This document shows, piece by piece, positions 49,760 through 58,910 of a stretch of 64,000 nucleotides of DNA; the first letter of the stretch is position 1; each line of letters opens with the position of its first letter. Position numbers and translations under genes: made by a program. The notes under the pieces were generated by a model. That model saw only the letters and a program-made list of their open reading frames with translations. It was not told the DNA's origin and ran no database searches. Origin of the DNA: Celeribacter arenosi (GTDB lineage: Bacteria > Pseudomonadota > Alphaproteobacteria > Rhodobacterales > Rhodobacteraceae); assembly GCF_039539485.1 (NCBI RefSeq), contig NZ_BAABDF010000003.1, forward strand, positions 493,665 through 557,664, read 5' to 3'.

Positions 49760-50461
49760 ATGTCTAGGATCGCTTTGGTCGATGACGACAGGAATATTCT
49801 GACATCCGTTTCTATGACCCTTGAAGCCGAAGGGTTCGAGGTCGAAACCTACAATGATGGTCAGTCCGCGTTAGATGCATTCAATAAAAAACTGCCCGAT
49901 ATGGCGGTCTTTGACATCAAGATGCCGCGCATGGACGGAATGGACCTCTTGCAGCGCGTTCGACAGAAAACGAACATGCCGGTGATCTTTCTCACGTCGA
50001 AAGATGACGAGATTGATGAGGTCCTCGGCCTGCGGATGGGTGCGGATGACTACGTAAAGAAACCGTTCTCGCAGCGTCTTCTCGTTGAACGTATCCGCGC
50101 CCTTCTGCGTCGCCAGGAAGCGATCGAGGGCGCCGAGGTTGGCGATACCGAAGAAACCAAAGTCATGATGCGCGGCGAATTGGAAATGGATCCTCTGCGC
50201 CATGCGGTGAAATGGAAGGGCCGGGACGTCACCCTGACGGTTACGGAGTTCCTGTTGCTTCAGGCGCTGGCGCAGCGGCCCGGATTTGTTAAGTCGCGCG
50301 ACCAGTTGATGGATGTCGCCTACGACGATCAGGTCTATGTCGATGACCGCACGATCGATAGCCACATTAAGCGGCTGCGCAAGAAAATGCGTTCTGTGGA
50401 CGATGACTTCACCGCGATCGAAACGCTTTACGGTATCGGTTACCGGTACAACGAGGAATAA
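49760..50461 (+). CDS. chvI: Two-component response regulator ChvI
   Basis: A 233-residue OmpR/PhoB-type regulator. Receiver residues: acidic D8-D10 in LVDDD, phosphoacceptor D52 in FDIKMPRMDG, Lys in YVKKPF. The winged-helix domain is C-terminal (TVTEFLLLQALAQRPG to YGIGYRYN). Paired with ChvG, whose start overlaps its stop. ChvI controls envelope, acid-stress and carbon genes in alphaproteobacteria, and its location next to pckA and hprK is the conserved one. Confidence 0.95.
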   Translation: MSRIALVDDDRNILTSVSMTLEAEGFEVETYNDGQSALDAFNKKLPDMAVFDIKMPRMDGMDLLQRVRQKTNMPVIFLTSKDDEIDEVLGLRMGADDYVKKPFSQRLLVERIRALLRRQEAIEGAEVGDTEETKVMMRGELEMDPLRHAVKWKGRDVTLTVTEFLLLQALAQRPGFVKSRDQLMDVAYDDQVYVDDRTIDSHIKRLRKKMRSVDDDFTAIETLYGIGYRYNEE

Positions 50462-52179
50462 TGTCCCTCTTTTCGCGCCTCGATTCAGATATAAAACGCC
50501 CCGAAGACGCCGATGTGGTCCTCGGGGATGATTGGGTTGCCCCGCAGATTTCCGATGCGGACCTGCGGGCCAAACGCGAACGGCGTCGCTTTATCGCGGT
50601 CAACCGTTCGCCCTTGGCGCAGAAAATCATAACGTTCAATTTGGTCGCGATCATCTTGATGGTTGCGGGCATCCTTTACCTCAACCCGTTTCGTGACAGT
50701 CTCGTGTCTCAGCGGGAATCGGCAATGGTCACCGAAGCCGTATTGATCGCCGATATGGTCGCGATCTCTGCAGGTAGCGATGGCGTTATCGACATTAACG
50801 ACACAGAGGGTGATGCACGCTCGATTGCAAACATCATGTCTACGCCGTTGCGCGAACACGTCTTTATTTATGACGATTCCGGAAATCTGATCGCTTCCAC
50901 GGAAGATCTGCCGCGCCTTCAGCCCGTCAATATCGAAGGCCAAAAGGTAGATGGCCGCTCTACAGTGATTTCCGACTTCCTGAACAAGATTTGGTCTTTC
51001 TTTTCGTTCGATTCCAATGGTGACGAACGCAAAGATCACGGTGGCGGCGCATTGGTCGGGGCCCTGGTCCCCGCAACGCTTTCGAACAAGATTCACGTTG
51101 AAACCGGCACCGATGAGAACGGGTCCATCCAATTCGCGGTCGCGGCACCTGTCACTTCCGTGGACGGGCGGACGATTGGCGCCATCGGGATTGTGTCCGG
51201 TGAAGGCGAAATTGACGAACTGGTCCGCGTCGAGCGCGAACAAATTTTGCAGGTCTTCGTCATTGCCATTCTGGTATCGGTCGGCCTGTCGCTGGTTCTG
51301 GCTTCGACGATTGCCAACCCGCTCGCCGATCTCGCGGCCGCCGCAGAAGTGGGGCGCGATAAAAATAGCCGCAAGGTCGCACCAGGTCGTGTCCGCATTC
51401 CCGATTTGTCGGGGCGTCCTGATGAAATCGGCCGGCTATCCGGTGCGTTGAGGGGCATGGTATCCGCGCTCTATGACCGCATCGACGCCAATGAACAGTT
51501 CGCCGCAGACGTAGCGCATGAAATCAAGAACCCGCTGGCATCGCTTCGGTCCGCGGTCGGGTCTCTGCGGCTCGTGAAAAAAGAAGAGCATCGCACGAAA
51601 CTGCTCGATGTCATTGAACACGACGTGCGCCGCCTTGATCGTCTCGTTTCCGACATCTCGAATGCCTCGCGTCTGGATAGTGAATTGGTCAAAGAGGAAG
51701 AAGAGGAGTTCAACCTTCTCAAGATGCTGACCAACCTGACCGAATTCCTGTCGCATGAAGCGCAGGAAAAGGGCATCGAATTTATCGCGGATATGCCGAG
51801 CGCCCCCATCGTGGTGTCAGGGCTAGAGGCGCGCCTCGCGCAGGTCTTCGTGAATCTCATCACCAACGCCATTTCGTTCTGTGAGGACGGAGATGCCATT
51901 CGCGTATGGGTGCGCATGCGCGACCGACGCGTTTTGGTGGTTGTTGAGGACACCGGTCCCGGTATTCCCGAGCAGGCACTCGCCAAGGTGTTCAAGCGGT
52001 TCTATTCGGAGCGCCCTGAAGGTCAGTTCGGTAACAACTCCGGGCTTGGTCTCGCGATTTCGAAGCAGATCGTGGAAGCCCATGGCGGGGTGATTTGGGC
52101 GGAAAACATTCGCCCAACGGATGCAGACATTACGTCCGACCCACTCGGCGCGAGGTTTGTGGTTGGCCTACCCTTGTGA
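50461..52179 (+). CDS. chvG: Sensor histidine kinase ChvG
   Basis: A 572-residue inner-membrane kinase. Two membrane segments (about residues 56-76 and 262-284) enclose a periplasmic domain of about 185 residues, followed by a HAMP region, the dimerisation/phosphoacceptor box FAADVAHEIKNPLASLRSAV (His about residue 351) and the ATPase domain with N box NLITNAISFCEDG, VEDTGPGIPE and NNSGLGLAISKQI. It phosphorylates ChvI; the periplasmic inhibitor ExoR is not in the window. Starts on the last base of chvI; hprK overlaps its stop. Confidence 0.94.
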   Translation: MSLFSRLDSDIKRPEDADVVLGDDWVAPQISDADLRAKRERRRFIAVNRSPLAQKIITFNLVAIILMVAGILYLNPFRDSLVSQRESAMVTEAVLIADMVAISAGSDGVIDINDTEGDARSIANIMSTPLREHVFIYDDSGNLIASTEDLPRLQPVNIEGQKVDGRSTVISDFLNKIWSFFSFDSNGDERKDHGGGALVGALVPATLSNKIHVETGTDENGSIQFAVAAPVTSVDGRTIGAIGIVSGEGEIDELVRVEREQILQVFVIAILVSVGLSLVLASTIANPLADLAAAAEVGRDKNSRKVAPGRVRIPDLSGRPDEIGRLSGALRGMVSALYDRIDANEQFAADVAHEIKNPLASLRSAVGSLRLVKKEEHRTKLLDVIEHDVRRLDRLVSDISNASRLDSELVKEEEEEFNLLKMLTNLTEFLSHEAQEKGIEFIADMPSAPIVVSGLEARLAQVFVNLITNAISFCEDGDAIRVWVRMRDRRVLVVVEDTGPGIPEQALAKVFKRFYSERPEGQFGNNSGLGLAISKQIVEAHGGVIWAENIRPTDADITSDPLGARFVVGLPL

Positions 52180-52643
52180 GTGATGCGAGGCTGTCACCTG
52201 TGACAGAGACCGACGAATCCAAACAGATTATTCACGCAAGCTGCGTCGCATTGAATAGCGCCACAGGTCTGTTGATCTGCGGGCCGTCAGGGTCCGGAAA
52301 GTCCACTCTTGCGCTCTCAATGATGGCGCTGGGCGCATGTCTTGTTTCCGATGACCGTACGGTTGTGTCGCGTGATGCGGGCACAGATGTCTTGCGCGCC
52401 GAGGCCCCGGGCCCAATTCGCGGACAGATCGAGGCACGCGGCGTGGGCATTCTCGGTGGCGACCCCCTGCCATCCTGCCACATAAAAGCGGTGGTGGATT
52501 TGACACATGAGGAAACCGATCGCTTGCCTCCCATGCGCACTCACGTCCTAATCGGTGTAGAGATTCCAATGTTCCTGAACGTCGCGGGGCCGCACTTTCC
52601 CCCCGCGCTTATCCAATGGCTCAAAGGAGGCCGCGTCGCTTGA
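52176..52643 (+). CDS. hprK: Short HPr kinase/phosphorylase-like protein
   Basis: A 155-residue protein with only the C-terminal kinase domain of HprK. The Walker A motif is GPSGSGKST (residues 36-44), with VSDDRTV after it and ARGVGILGGDP as the HprK signature. It should phosphorylate a serine of HPr, encoded three genes downstream. The truncated form is usual in alphaproteobacteria. GTG 52176 overlaps the chvG stop (GTGA), and the end overlaps rapZ (TTGA). Confidence 0.9.
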   Translation: MSDARLSPVTETDESKQIIHASCVALNSATGLLICGPSGSGKSTLALSMMALGACLVSDDRTVVSRDAGTDVLRAEAPGPIRGQIEARGVGILGGDPLPSCHIKAVVDLTHEETDRLPPMRTHVLIGVEIPMFLNVAGPHFPPALIQWLKGGRVA

Positions 52644-53551
52644 GCGCCGATACAACCGTACCCAAGCAGGGCCACAGGCTCGTACTCGTGACGGGTCCTT
52701 CCGGTGCTGGCCGGTCCACGGCCATCAACGTTCTGGAAGACATTGGTTATGAGGTCATCGACAACCTGCCATTGTCGATATTGCCACGCCTGCTTGAGGG
52801 GCCGGTTCTGGATCGCCCGCTCGCCTTGGGGCTCGATGTGCGAAACCGTGACTTCGGCGTTACCCGATTGATCACGTTGATTGATGGGTTGCGCGGCGAC
52901 ACAGAGCACCCCGCGGAGGTCCTCTATCTGGATTGCGATGCGGATGTTCTTGTCCGTCGCTATTCGGAAACGCGGCGCCGCCATCCGTTGGCGCCGGCAG
53001 AAAGTGCGGCAGAGGGGGTCATGCGCGAGCGTGATTTGCTCGTCCCGATCCGGTCAAGGGCGGACATCCTGATTGATACATCGCGTATGACGCCGCACCA
53101 GTTGCGGGCCGAAATCGAACGCTGGTTTGCCGAAGGGCATGATGCAGATATGGCGATTTCGTTGCAGTCGTTTTCCTACAAACGCGGTGTTCCCCACGGA
53201 GTCGATATGGTGATGGACGTCCGGTTCCTCGCCAATCCCTATTGGGAGGAGAGCCTGCGCGGCCTCAACGGTCAAAGCGAAGAGGTTCAGGAGTATGTGC
53301 GCAAAGACCCGCGATACGATGCGTTTTTCGCCAAAACGCTCGATTTGATTTTGATGCTATTGCCGGCCTACCGCGACGAGGGAAAGAAACATCTCGCGAT
53401 TGCTTTCGGGTGTACCGGTGGGCAACACAGATCCGTCACCTTGGTTGAATTGTTTGCCAAAGCCCTTGCAGATCACGGGTGGCCGGTGTCAATAAGGCAC
53501 AGAGAAATGGAACGCCGACAGGGCGACAACAAACTAGGGAATAGCGTGTGA
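52640..53551 (+). CDS. rapZ: RapZ/YvcJ-family nucleotide-binding protein
   Basis: A 303-residue RapZ homologue: N-terminal P-loop GPSGAGRST (Arg where most have Lys), the DNLP motif (VIDNLPLSILPR), and the C-terminal AFGCTGGQHRSVTLVE region that binds small RNA or UDP-GlcNAc in E. coli. TTG 52640 is chosen because AAAGGAGG ends nine bases before it and it overlaps the hprK stop; an ATG at 52616 would place the ribosome-binding site inside the gene. Its role outside enterobacteria is unsettled. Confidence 0.92.
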   Translation: MSADTTVPKQGHRLVLVTGPSGAGRSTAINVLEDIGYEVIDNLPLSILPRLLEGPVLDRPLALGLDVRNRDFGVTRLITLIDGLRGDTEHPAEVLYLDCDADVLVRRYSETRRRHPLAPAESAAEGVMRERDLLVPIRSRADILIDTSRMTPHQLRAEIERWFAEGHDADMAISLQSFSYKRGVPHGVDMVMDVRFLANPYWEESLRGLNGQSEEVQEYVRKDPRYDAFFAKTLDLILMLLPAYRDEGKKHLAIAFGCTGGQHRSVTLVELFAKALADHGWPVSIRHREMERRQGDNKLGNSV

Positions 53552-53937
53552 TCGGGATCGTGATCGTCGCACATGGCGGGCTGGCGCGGGAGTATCTCGC
53601 AGCGGTCGAGCATGTTGTCGGCAAACAACCCGGTGTAGAAGCGATTTCGATCGAGCCGGATCACGACCGTTCTCAGAAGCAGCAGGAAATCTGCGTGGCG
53701 GCTGACGACGTTGATACCGGCACCGGTGTCGTGGTGGTAACCGACATGTTCGGCGGATCCCCGTCCAATCTTTCGCTCCTCGCCTGTACGTCTGATGATC
53801 GCAAGATCATCTATGGTGCGAATTTGCCAATGTTGATCAAATTGGCGAAGTCCCGTCACAAAACGGTTCGCGAAGCCGTGGACTGCGCACTTGAGGCCGG
53901 GCGCAAATACATCGACAGTTTTGACGTGCAGGGCTAA
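53548..53937 (+). CDS. PTS mannose-family EIIA component
   Basis: A 129-residue EIIA-Man protein. The phosphorylated histidine is H9 in IVIVAHGGLAREYL, and VTDMFGGSPSNLSLL is the second family motif. There is no EIIB/EIIC gene nearby, so it probably works in the regulatory PTS together with HPr and EI-Ntr. GTG start overlaps the rapZ stop by four bases. Confidence 0.92.
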   Translation: MIGIVIVAHGGLAREYLAAVEHVVGKQPGVEAISIEPDHDRSQKQQEICVAADDVDTGTGVVVVTDMFGGSPSNLSLLACTSDDRKIIYGANLPMLIKLAKSRHKTVREAVDCALEAGRKYIDSFDVQG

Positions 53938-53960
53938 CGCACATATAGGGAGAGTGCGCT

Positions 53961-54236
53961 ATGGCGACTGTGACACGCAAGCACGAGATCGTTAATGTCA
54001 AAGGGCTTCACGCCCGCGCTTCGGCAAAATTTGTCGAAACCGTCGAAGATTTTTCCGCCAAAGCAACGGTGGAAAAGGACGGACTGAGCACGACGGGCGA
54101 CAGCATTATGGGGCTTTTGATGTTGGCAGCCTCAAAGGGAACCACTATTGACGTGACGACTGACGGTGCCGACGCAGTGGAGTTGGCGGACGCTCTCGAG
54201 TTACTGATCAAGGACAAGTTTGGCGAGGACATGTGA
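53961..54236 (+). CDS. ptsH: Phosphocarrier protein HPr
   Basis: A 91-residue HPr. The phosphoacceptor histidine is H17 in KGLHARASAKF, and the regulatory serine for HPr kinase is S48 in GDSIMGLLML. Both sites present, so both EI-dependent and HprK-dependent phosphorylation can occur. 23 bases after the EIIA gene. Confidence 0.95.
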   Translation: MATVTRKHEIVNVKGLHARASAKFVETVEDFSAKATVEKDGLSTTGDSIMGLLMLAASKGTTIDVTTDGADAVELADALELLIKDKFGEDM

Positions 54237-54237
54237 C

Positions 54238-55125
54238 GTGACCGAAACCGGCCAGAAAGACGACGGCCTAATTTCGAAGCCGGGCGATAAGGAATTCGTT
54301 CGCTACGATGCAAGCCGTTTGTCCTACGCAGGTACGTTTTCGGACCCGACCAAAGTCATGATCATTCGCACCATCGAATGGGTGACCGGCAAACTCCTGC
54401 TATTGCGACGCATCCGACGGTTCGAGCGCCTCGGCGCCCCCATTGGCCAGCCCTTCTTTACCCAGACACTCGATGTGATGGGGATCAAGGTGACGACACC
54501 GGCCGAACAGGTGGCAAAGATTCCTGCAACCGGGCCGCTCGTCGTCGTAGCCAACCATCCCCACGGCCTCGTCGATGGGCTAGTGATGGCCGAACTGATT
54601 GGTCAGGTGCGCACGGATTACAAAATTCTGACGCGCTCGCTGCTGACCGGCATTACCGAGATTGATCCCTTCATGTTGCCCGTCCCCTTCCCGCATGAAG
54701 AGGACAGCCACCGCAAATCGATCCTGATGCGCAATGAGGCTATGGAGCAGCTTAAAGCAGGCGGCGTGATTATTCTGTTCCCGGCCGGTGCTGTGGCGTC
54801 GTCCCACACGTGGTTCGGGCAGGTGAAAGAAAAGCCGTGGAACCCGTTCACCGCGAAGATGATCCTGAAATCCGGGGCAACGGTGTTGCCGATCTATTTC
54901 CCGGGCCGGAACACCCGCCTGTACCAGATTGCTGACAAGATTTCCGCGACCTTCCGTCAGGGATTGTTGCTCCATGAAATCGCACGCGCTCTCGACACAG
55001 AACAATCACCCATCATCGGTGATCCGATACAAGGCGAGAGCCTGTCGGAATGGAAATCGAACCCGCGCGGGTTTATGGATTGGGCGCGCCAGCACGTTCT
55101 CGCGCTCGGCGGGCGGACTGACTAG
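54238..55125 (+). CDS. Lysophospholipid acyltransferase (PlsC-type)
   Basis: A 295-residue membrane-associated acyltransferase. The HX4D motif is in VVVANHPHGLVDGLVMAEL (about residues 100-118), followed by IILFPAGAVASS and the phosphate-binding IYFPGRNTRLYQI. Exact substrate is open. GTG 54238 begins one base after the HPr stop with GAGG nine bases ahead, so it is coupled to the regulatory PTS genes. Confidence 0.85.
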   Translation: MTETGQKDDGLISKPGDKEFVRYDASRLSYAGTFSDPTKVMIIRTIEWVTGKLLLLRRIRRFERLGAPIGQPFFTQTLDVMGIKVTTPAEQVAKIPATGPLVVVANHPHGLVDGLVMAELIGQVRTDYKILTRSLLTGITEIDPFMLPVPFPHEEDSHRKSILMRNEAMEQLKAGGVIILFPAGAVASSHTWFGQVKEKPWNPFTAKMILKSGATVLPIYFPGRNTRLYQIADKISATFRQGLLLHEIARALDTEQSPIIGDPIQGESLSEWKSNPRGFMDWARQHVLALGGRTD

Positions 55126-55142
55126 GCGGTGACTGGAAGGCG

Positions 55143-56018
55143 TCAGCGCGTGGGAACGGGCGTTTCACCACGATAGTCGTAGAATCCACGATCCGTCTTG
55201 CGACCGAGCCATCCCGCCTCGACGTATTTCGTCAGCAGCGGACATGGGCGGTACTTTGTGTCTGCGAGGCCTTCGTGAAGAACATTCATGATCGCCAGAC
55301 AGGTATCCAGTCCGATGAAATCGGCGAGCTCTAGTGGCCCCATCGGGTGGTTGGCGCCGAGTTTCATAGATTCATCAATTGAACGCACAGAACCGACGCC
55401 CTCATAGAGCGTGTAGACGGCTTCATTGATCATCGGCATGAGGATGCGATTAACGATAAAGGCAGGGAAATCTTCGGCGCTGGCCGCGGTTTTTCCGAGC
55501 TTTTCGACCACCGCGACGAGCGCGAGATAGGTCTCTTCGTCCGTCGCAATCCCACGGATCAACTCGACAAGCTGCATGATCGGAACGGGGTTCATAAAGT
55601 GGAAACCCATGAACTTTTCAGGCCGGTCCGTGCGCGAGGCGAGGCGCGTGATGGAAATCGATGACGTGTTCGAGGTTAGAATCGTTTCCGGTTTGAGATG
55701 CGGCAAGAGTTTCTCGAATATCGCGTTCTTGACGTCTTCGCGCTCGGTCGCGGCCTCGATCACGAGGTCGGTTTTGCCGAGCTCTTCGAGATTCATGGTC
55801 GTTTTGATACGCGCAATGGCGTCGTCCATCGCGGCCTGCGTGATTTTTTCGCGCGAAACCTGCCGGTCAAGATTGTGCGAAATGGTCGCCATCGCTTTGT
55901 CGAGAGAGTCCTGGGAAATGTCGTTCAGTAGGACATCAAAACCTGCAAGAGCAAAGACATGGGCGATCCCGTTGCCCATCTGACCGGCTCCGATGACACC
56001 GACTTTTTCAATTACCAT
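55143..56018 (-). CDS. hbd: 3-Hydroxybutyryl-CoA dehydrogenase
   Basis: A 291-residue 3-hydroxyacyl-CoA dehydrogenase of the Hbd type. N-terminal NAD motif VGVIGAGQMGNGIAHVFA, catalytic HFMNPVPIMQLVEL (His about residue 140), and AGWLGRKTDRGFYDY at the C-terminus. It interconverts acetoacetyl-CoA and 3-hydroxybutyryl-CoA, connecting with the ethylmalonyl-CoA and polyhydroxybutyrate routes. ATG 56018 gives MVIEKVGVIGAG; the open frame upstream adds residues without similarity. Confidence 0.94.
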   Translation of the reverse strand: MVIEKVGVIGAGQMGNGIAHVFALAGFDVLLNDISQDSLDKAMATISHNLDRQVSREKITQAAMDDAIARIKTTMNLEELGKTDLVIEAATEREDVKNAIFEKLLPHLKPETILTSNTSSISITRLASRTDRPEKFMGFHFMNPVPIMQLVELIRGIATDEETYLALVAVVEKLGKTAASAEDFPAFIVNRILMPMINEAVYTLYEGVGSVRSIDESMKLGANHPMGPLELADFIGLDTCLAIMNVLHEGLADTKYRPCPLLTKYVEAGWLGRKTDRGFYDYRGETPVPTR

Positions 56019-56195
56019 TGCGATTCTCTCCAAGATCTTCGTTTCGTCAGTATGCGCCTGCAGCACAGCGGTTCAACGTCATAGGCCGACGCCGCCGATA
56101 GTTACAAGGCGTCGCGATTTTTAAGTTTAGCCAATTAGCAACTTGTGTCTGCGAATCTCTCTTCCAGGGTGAAATCAAACCAGTGGGTGGTTTAA

Positions 56196-57023
56196 ATGGC
56201 TTATCAATATCCGGGGGACGGGTCCCTCAACTATTATCCGTGCCGCTATGGCAACTCGAAAATTCTTTTCCGCGGCCCAAAGGCCAATCTGTCAAAGGAT
56301 TACGTCGCATTTCTGGGCAGTACAGAAACCTACGGGAAGTATGTGCCGCAACCTTTCCCTGAACTCTTTTCAGGGAGCATGGGTGTAGAGGCTGTGAACC
56401 TCGGTTGTGTGAATTCAGGTGTCGATGTCTTTGCGGCCGATGAAGCGATCATGGAAATCTGTTCAGCGGCCAAGGCTACAGTGGTGCAGGTTAGCGGGGC
56501 TCAGAACATGTCCAACCGCTTTTACACTGTGCACCCGCGGCGCAATGATCGCTTCCTTCGGGCGTCGACGCTCCTTCAGACGATCTACCGCGAGGTCGAC
56601 TTTACAGAATTCAATTTCACGCGGCATCTTTTGAACACGCTACACACGGTGTCTCCGGAAAAATTCGGAATGGTGCGGCAGGAACTGAAGGATGCATGGG
56701 TCGCACGGTTGCGTATGCTCGTGCAGAAAATTCGCGGGCCGGTGGTGTTGCTGTGGATCGCTGATCATTCACCGGATGACGATGAAGCCGTGGCGGATTT
56801 GTGTGCCGATCCTCTATTCGTGGACCGTCAGATGATCGAGGAAATTCGGGAATGCGTCATTGGCGTGATTGAGATCGTCGCGACGCGCGAAGACATTGCC
56901 GCTGGGCGCGACCTTCTGGTCTATCCGGATCTCGAAGCGCCGGCGGCGCATGACGTGATCGGGCCGAACATTCATGCCAAAGCGGCCAGCAAACTCGAGT
57001 CTGTGCTCGCTTCACATTTGTGA
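56196..57023 (+). CDS. DUF6473 protein
   Basis: A 275-residue protein with YQYPGDGSLNYYPCRYG at the N-terminus, then VAFLGSTETYGKYV and VNLGCVNSGVDVFAAD, reminiscent of an SGNH-type alpha/beta fold with an N-terminal Ser/Thr block and a C-terminal GPNIHAKAA (His about residue 264). Catalytic residues are not proven. Found widely in Rhodobacteraceae without function. Followed by a shared terminator with etfBA. Confidence 0.75.
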   Translation: MAYQYPGDGSLNYYPCRYGNSKILFRGPKANLSKDYVAFLGSTETYGKYVPQPFPELFSGSMGVEAVNLGCVNSGVDVFAADEAIMEICSAAKATVVQVSGAQNMSNRFYTVHPRRNDRFLRASTLLQTIYREVDFTEFNFTRHLLNTLHTVSPEKFGMVRQELKDAWVARLRMLVQKIRGPVVLLWIADHSPDDDEAVADLCADPLFVDRQMIEEIRECVIGVIEIVATREDIAAGRDLLVYPDLEAPAAHDVIGPNIHAKAASKLESVLASHL

Positions 57024-57031
57024 GGGCCATT

Positions 57032-57061
57032 AAAAAAGGCCCACCGGTTAAGTGGGCCTTT
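57032..57061. terminator. Bidirectional rho-independent terminator
   Basis: A perfect 10-bp stem AAAGGCCCAC / GTGGGCCTTT with a seven-base loop. On the minus strand it is followed by six T (strong terminator for etfBA); on the plus strand by only three. Confidence 0.9.
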
Positions 57062-57080
57062 CCAATTCCTGTTTGGAAAC

Positions 57081-58001
57081 TCAGAGCTTTTCTGTGAGCT
57101 CTGGAACCGCGTCGAACAGATCGGCGACCAGCCCGAAATCCGCCACCTGGAAAATCGGGGCTTCTTCGTCTTTGTTGATCGCGACGATGACTTTCGAATC
57201 TTTCATGCCCGCAAGGTGCTGGATCGCGCCGGAGATACCGACGGCGATATAGAGATCAGGTGCGACCACTTTGCCGGTCTGGCCAACCTGCCAGTCGTTC
57301 GGCGCAAAGCCTGAATCGACGGCGGCGCGCGATGCACCGACAGCAGCGCCGAGTTTATCGGCGAGCTTTTCAATGATCTCGAAGTTCTCTTCCGATCCAA
57401 CGCCACGTCCGCCGGACACGACGACTTTTGCCGAGGTCAATTCGGGGCGATCGCTTTCCGCGACCTTATCTTCGACGAAAGCCGACAAGCCTTTGTCGCC
57501 CGCGCCAGAAACGGATTCGACTGCGGCTGATCCGCCATCTCCCGCCGCGTCGAATGTGGATGTGCGGAAAGACACCACTTTGGTCGCATCGGAGGACTTC
57601 ACCGTTTGTACGGCGTTGCCTGCATAGACAGGACGTTTGAACGTATCGCCATCCACGACGTCGATCACGTCGGAGATAACCATCACATCCAAAAGCGCTG
57701 CGACGCGCGGGAGCACGTTTTTGCCGGTCGTCGTAGCCGGCGCGACAATGTGCGAATAGTCGCCAGCAATCGAGACGATGAGATCCGCGATGTTTTCAGC
57801 AAGGCCGTTCGCATAGGCTGCATCGTCGGCGGCGAGCACTTCGGCGACGCCCGCAATACCGGCGGCGGCATCAGAGGCCGCTTTCGGACCCGGAACCAGG
57901 AGGGTTACGTCGCCAATTTTGCCGCCTGCTGTGACAGCTTTGGCGGTGGCATCTAGCGCAAGTGTGCCACCTGCAACTTCGGCAAGACAAAGAACAGCCA
58001 T
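57081..58001 (-). CDS. etfA: Electron transfer flavoprotein alpha subunit
   Basis: A 306-residue ETF alpha. FAD-binding C-terminal domain with VVSGGRGVGSEENFEIIEKLADKLGAAVGASRAAVDSG, VGQTGKVVAPDLYIAVGISGAIQH and VAINKDEEAPIFQVADFGLVADLF. Together with EtfB it carries electrons from acyl-CoA dehydrogenases such as Mcd to ETF:quinone oxidoreductase. Its ATG shares one base with the etfB stop. Confidence 0.96.
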   Translation of the reverse strand: MAVLCLAEVAGGTLALDATAKAVTAGGKIGDVTLLVPGPKAASDAAAGIAGVAEVLAADDAAYANGLAENIADLIVSIAGDYSHIVAPATTTGKNVLPRVAALLDVMVISDVIDVVDGDTFKRPVYAGNAVQTVKSSDATKVVSFRTSTFDAAGDGGSAAVESVSGAGDKGLSAFVEDKVAESDRPELTSAKVVVSGGRGVGSEENFEIIEKLADKLGAAVGASRAAVDSGFAPNDWQVGQTGKVVAPDLYIAVGISGAIQHLAGMKDSKVIVAINKDEEAPIFQVADFGLVADLFDAVPELTEKL

Positions 58002-58753
58002 TACACCAGACCTCCTTCTTTGAGTTTCGCGACGAGTTCGTCGACCGATCCGACAATGATGCCGGCTTCACGGCCCTTTGGCTCTTCGGTCGTCACGACC
58101 GTGAGGCGGGGGCTGGTATCGACGCCGTAGTCAGCGGCTGATTTCTCTTCGAGCGGCTTCTTCTTCGCTTTCATGATGTTTGGAAGCGAGGCGTAGCGCG
58201 GTTCGTTGAGGCGCAGGTCTGTGGTGACAATCGCTGGCAGATTTACGGAGATGGTCTGCAGGCCGCCGTCGACTTCCCGTGTCACGACCGCTTTGCCACC
58301 GTCAATTTTGACTTCGGATGCAAAGGTCGCCTGACCCCAGCCGAGCAGCGCGGCAAGCATCTGACCTGTCGCGTTCATATCATTGTCGATTGCCTGCTTG
58401 CCGAGGATCACGATCTCGGGGCTTTCGTCAGCAACGATCTTGGCGAGGATTTTTGCGACTGCGAGTGGCTCGATGTCGACGCCTTGGTCTTCGGTCACGA
58501 GGATCCCGCGGTCAGCACCCATTGCCATGGCGTTGCGCAATGTATCGGTGGCTTTCTTTTCGCCGATGGAGACCACAACGATCTCGGTCACGATTCCGGC
58601 CTCTTTCAGGCGGATGGCCTCTTCGACGGCAATCTCGTCGAAGGGGTTCATGGACATTTTTACATTGGCGAGATCGACACCCGTGCCATCGGCCTTCACT
58701 TTGACCTTCACGTTGTAATCGATCACGCGTTTGACGGGCACGAGGACCTTCAT
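58001..58753 (-). CDS. etfB: Electron transfer flavoprotein beta subunit
   Basis: A 250-residue ETF beta. MKVLVPVKRVIDYNVKVKVK and NPFDEIAVEEAIRLKEAG at the N-terminus, and the EtfB signature VTREVDGGLQTISVNLPAIVTTDLRLNEPRYASLPNIM region. Binds AMP and contacts dehydrogenases. ATG 58753 is used. Promoter in the 157 bases upstream, which contain an 8-bp inverted repeat. Confidence 0.96.
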   Translation of the reverse strand: MKVLVPVKRVIDYNVKVKVKADGTGVDLANVKMSMNPFDEIAVEEAIRLKEAGIVTEIVVVSIGEKKATDTLRNAMAMGADRGILVTEDQGVDIEPLAVAKILAKIVADESPEIVILGKQAIDNDMNATGQMLAALLGWGQATFASEVKIDGGKAVVTREVDGGLQTISVNLPAIVTTDLRLNEPRYASLPNIMKAKKKPLEEKSAADYGVDTSPRLTVVTTEEPKGREAGIIVGSVDELVAKLKEGGLV

Positions 58754-58873
58754 TGGCGTAAACTCCCTAGAATGCGCAGTCTTTATGACCGCGTTTGTCT
58801 CATCTTCGGCAACTTTATTACTCGTTCGCGCCTGCAGAAAACAGTCCCAAAACACCGCATGCGGCGTTGGGAC

Positions 58874-58907
58874 GTGACGTTTGATGTCTCAGGCGACCCA
58901 ACGTCAC
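58874..58907. repeat. Inverted repeat between pduO and etfB
   Basis: Perfect 8-bp arms GTGACGTT and AACGTCAC separated by 18 bases, located between the pduO stop and the etfB start. No T-run follows, so an operator of etfBA is more likely than a terminator. Confidence 0.4.
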
Positions 58908-58910
58908 ATT

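Noticed and set aside
58855..58864. CCGCATGCGG palindrome upstream of etfB
   Set aside because: A 10-bp palindrome of GC-rich composition is expected by chance; no second copy or positional support.
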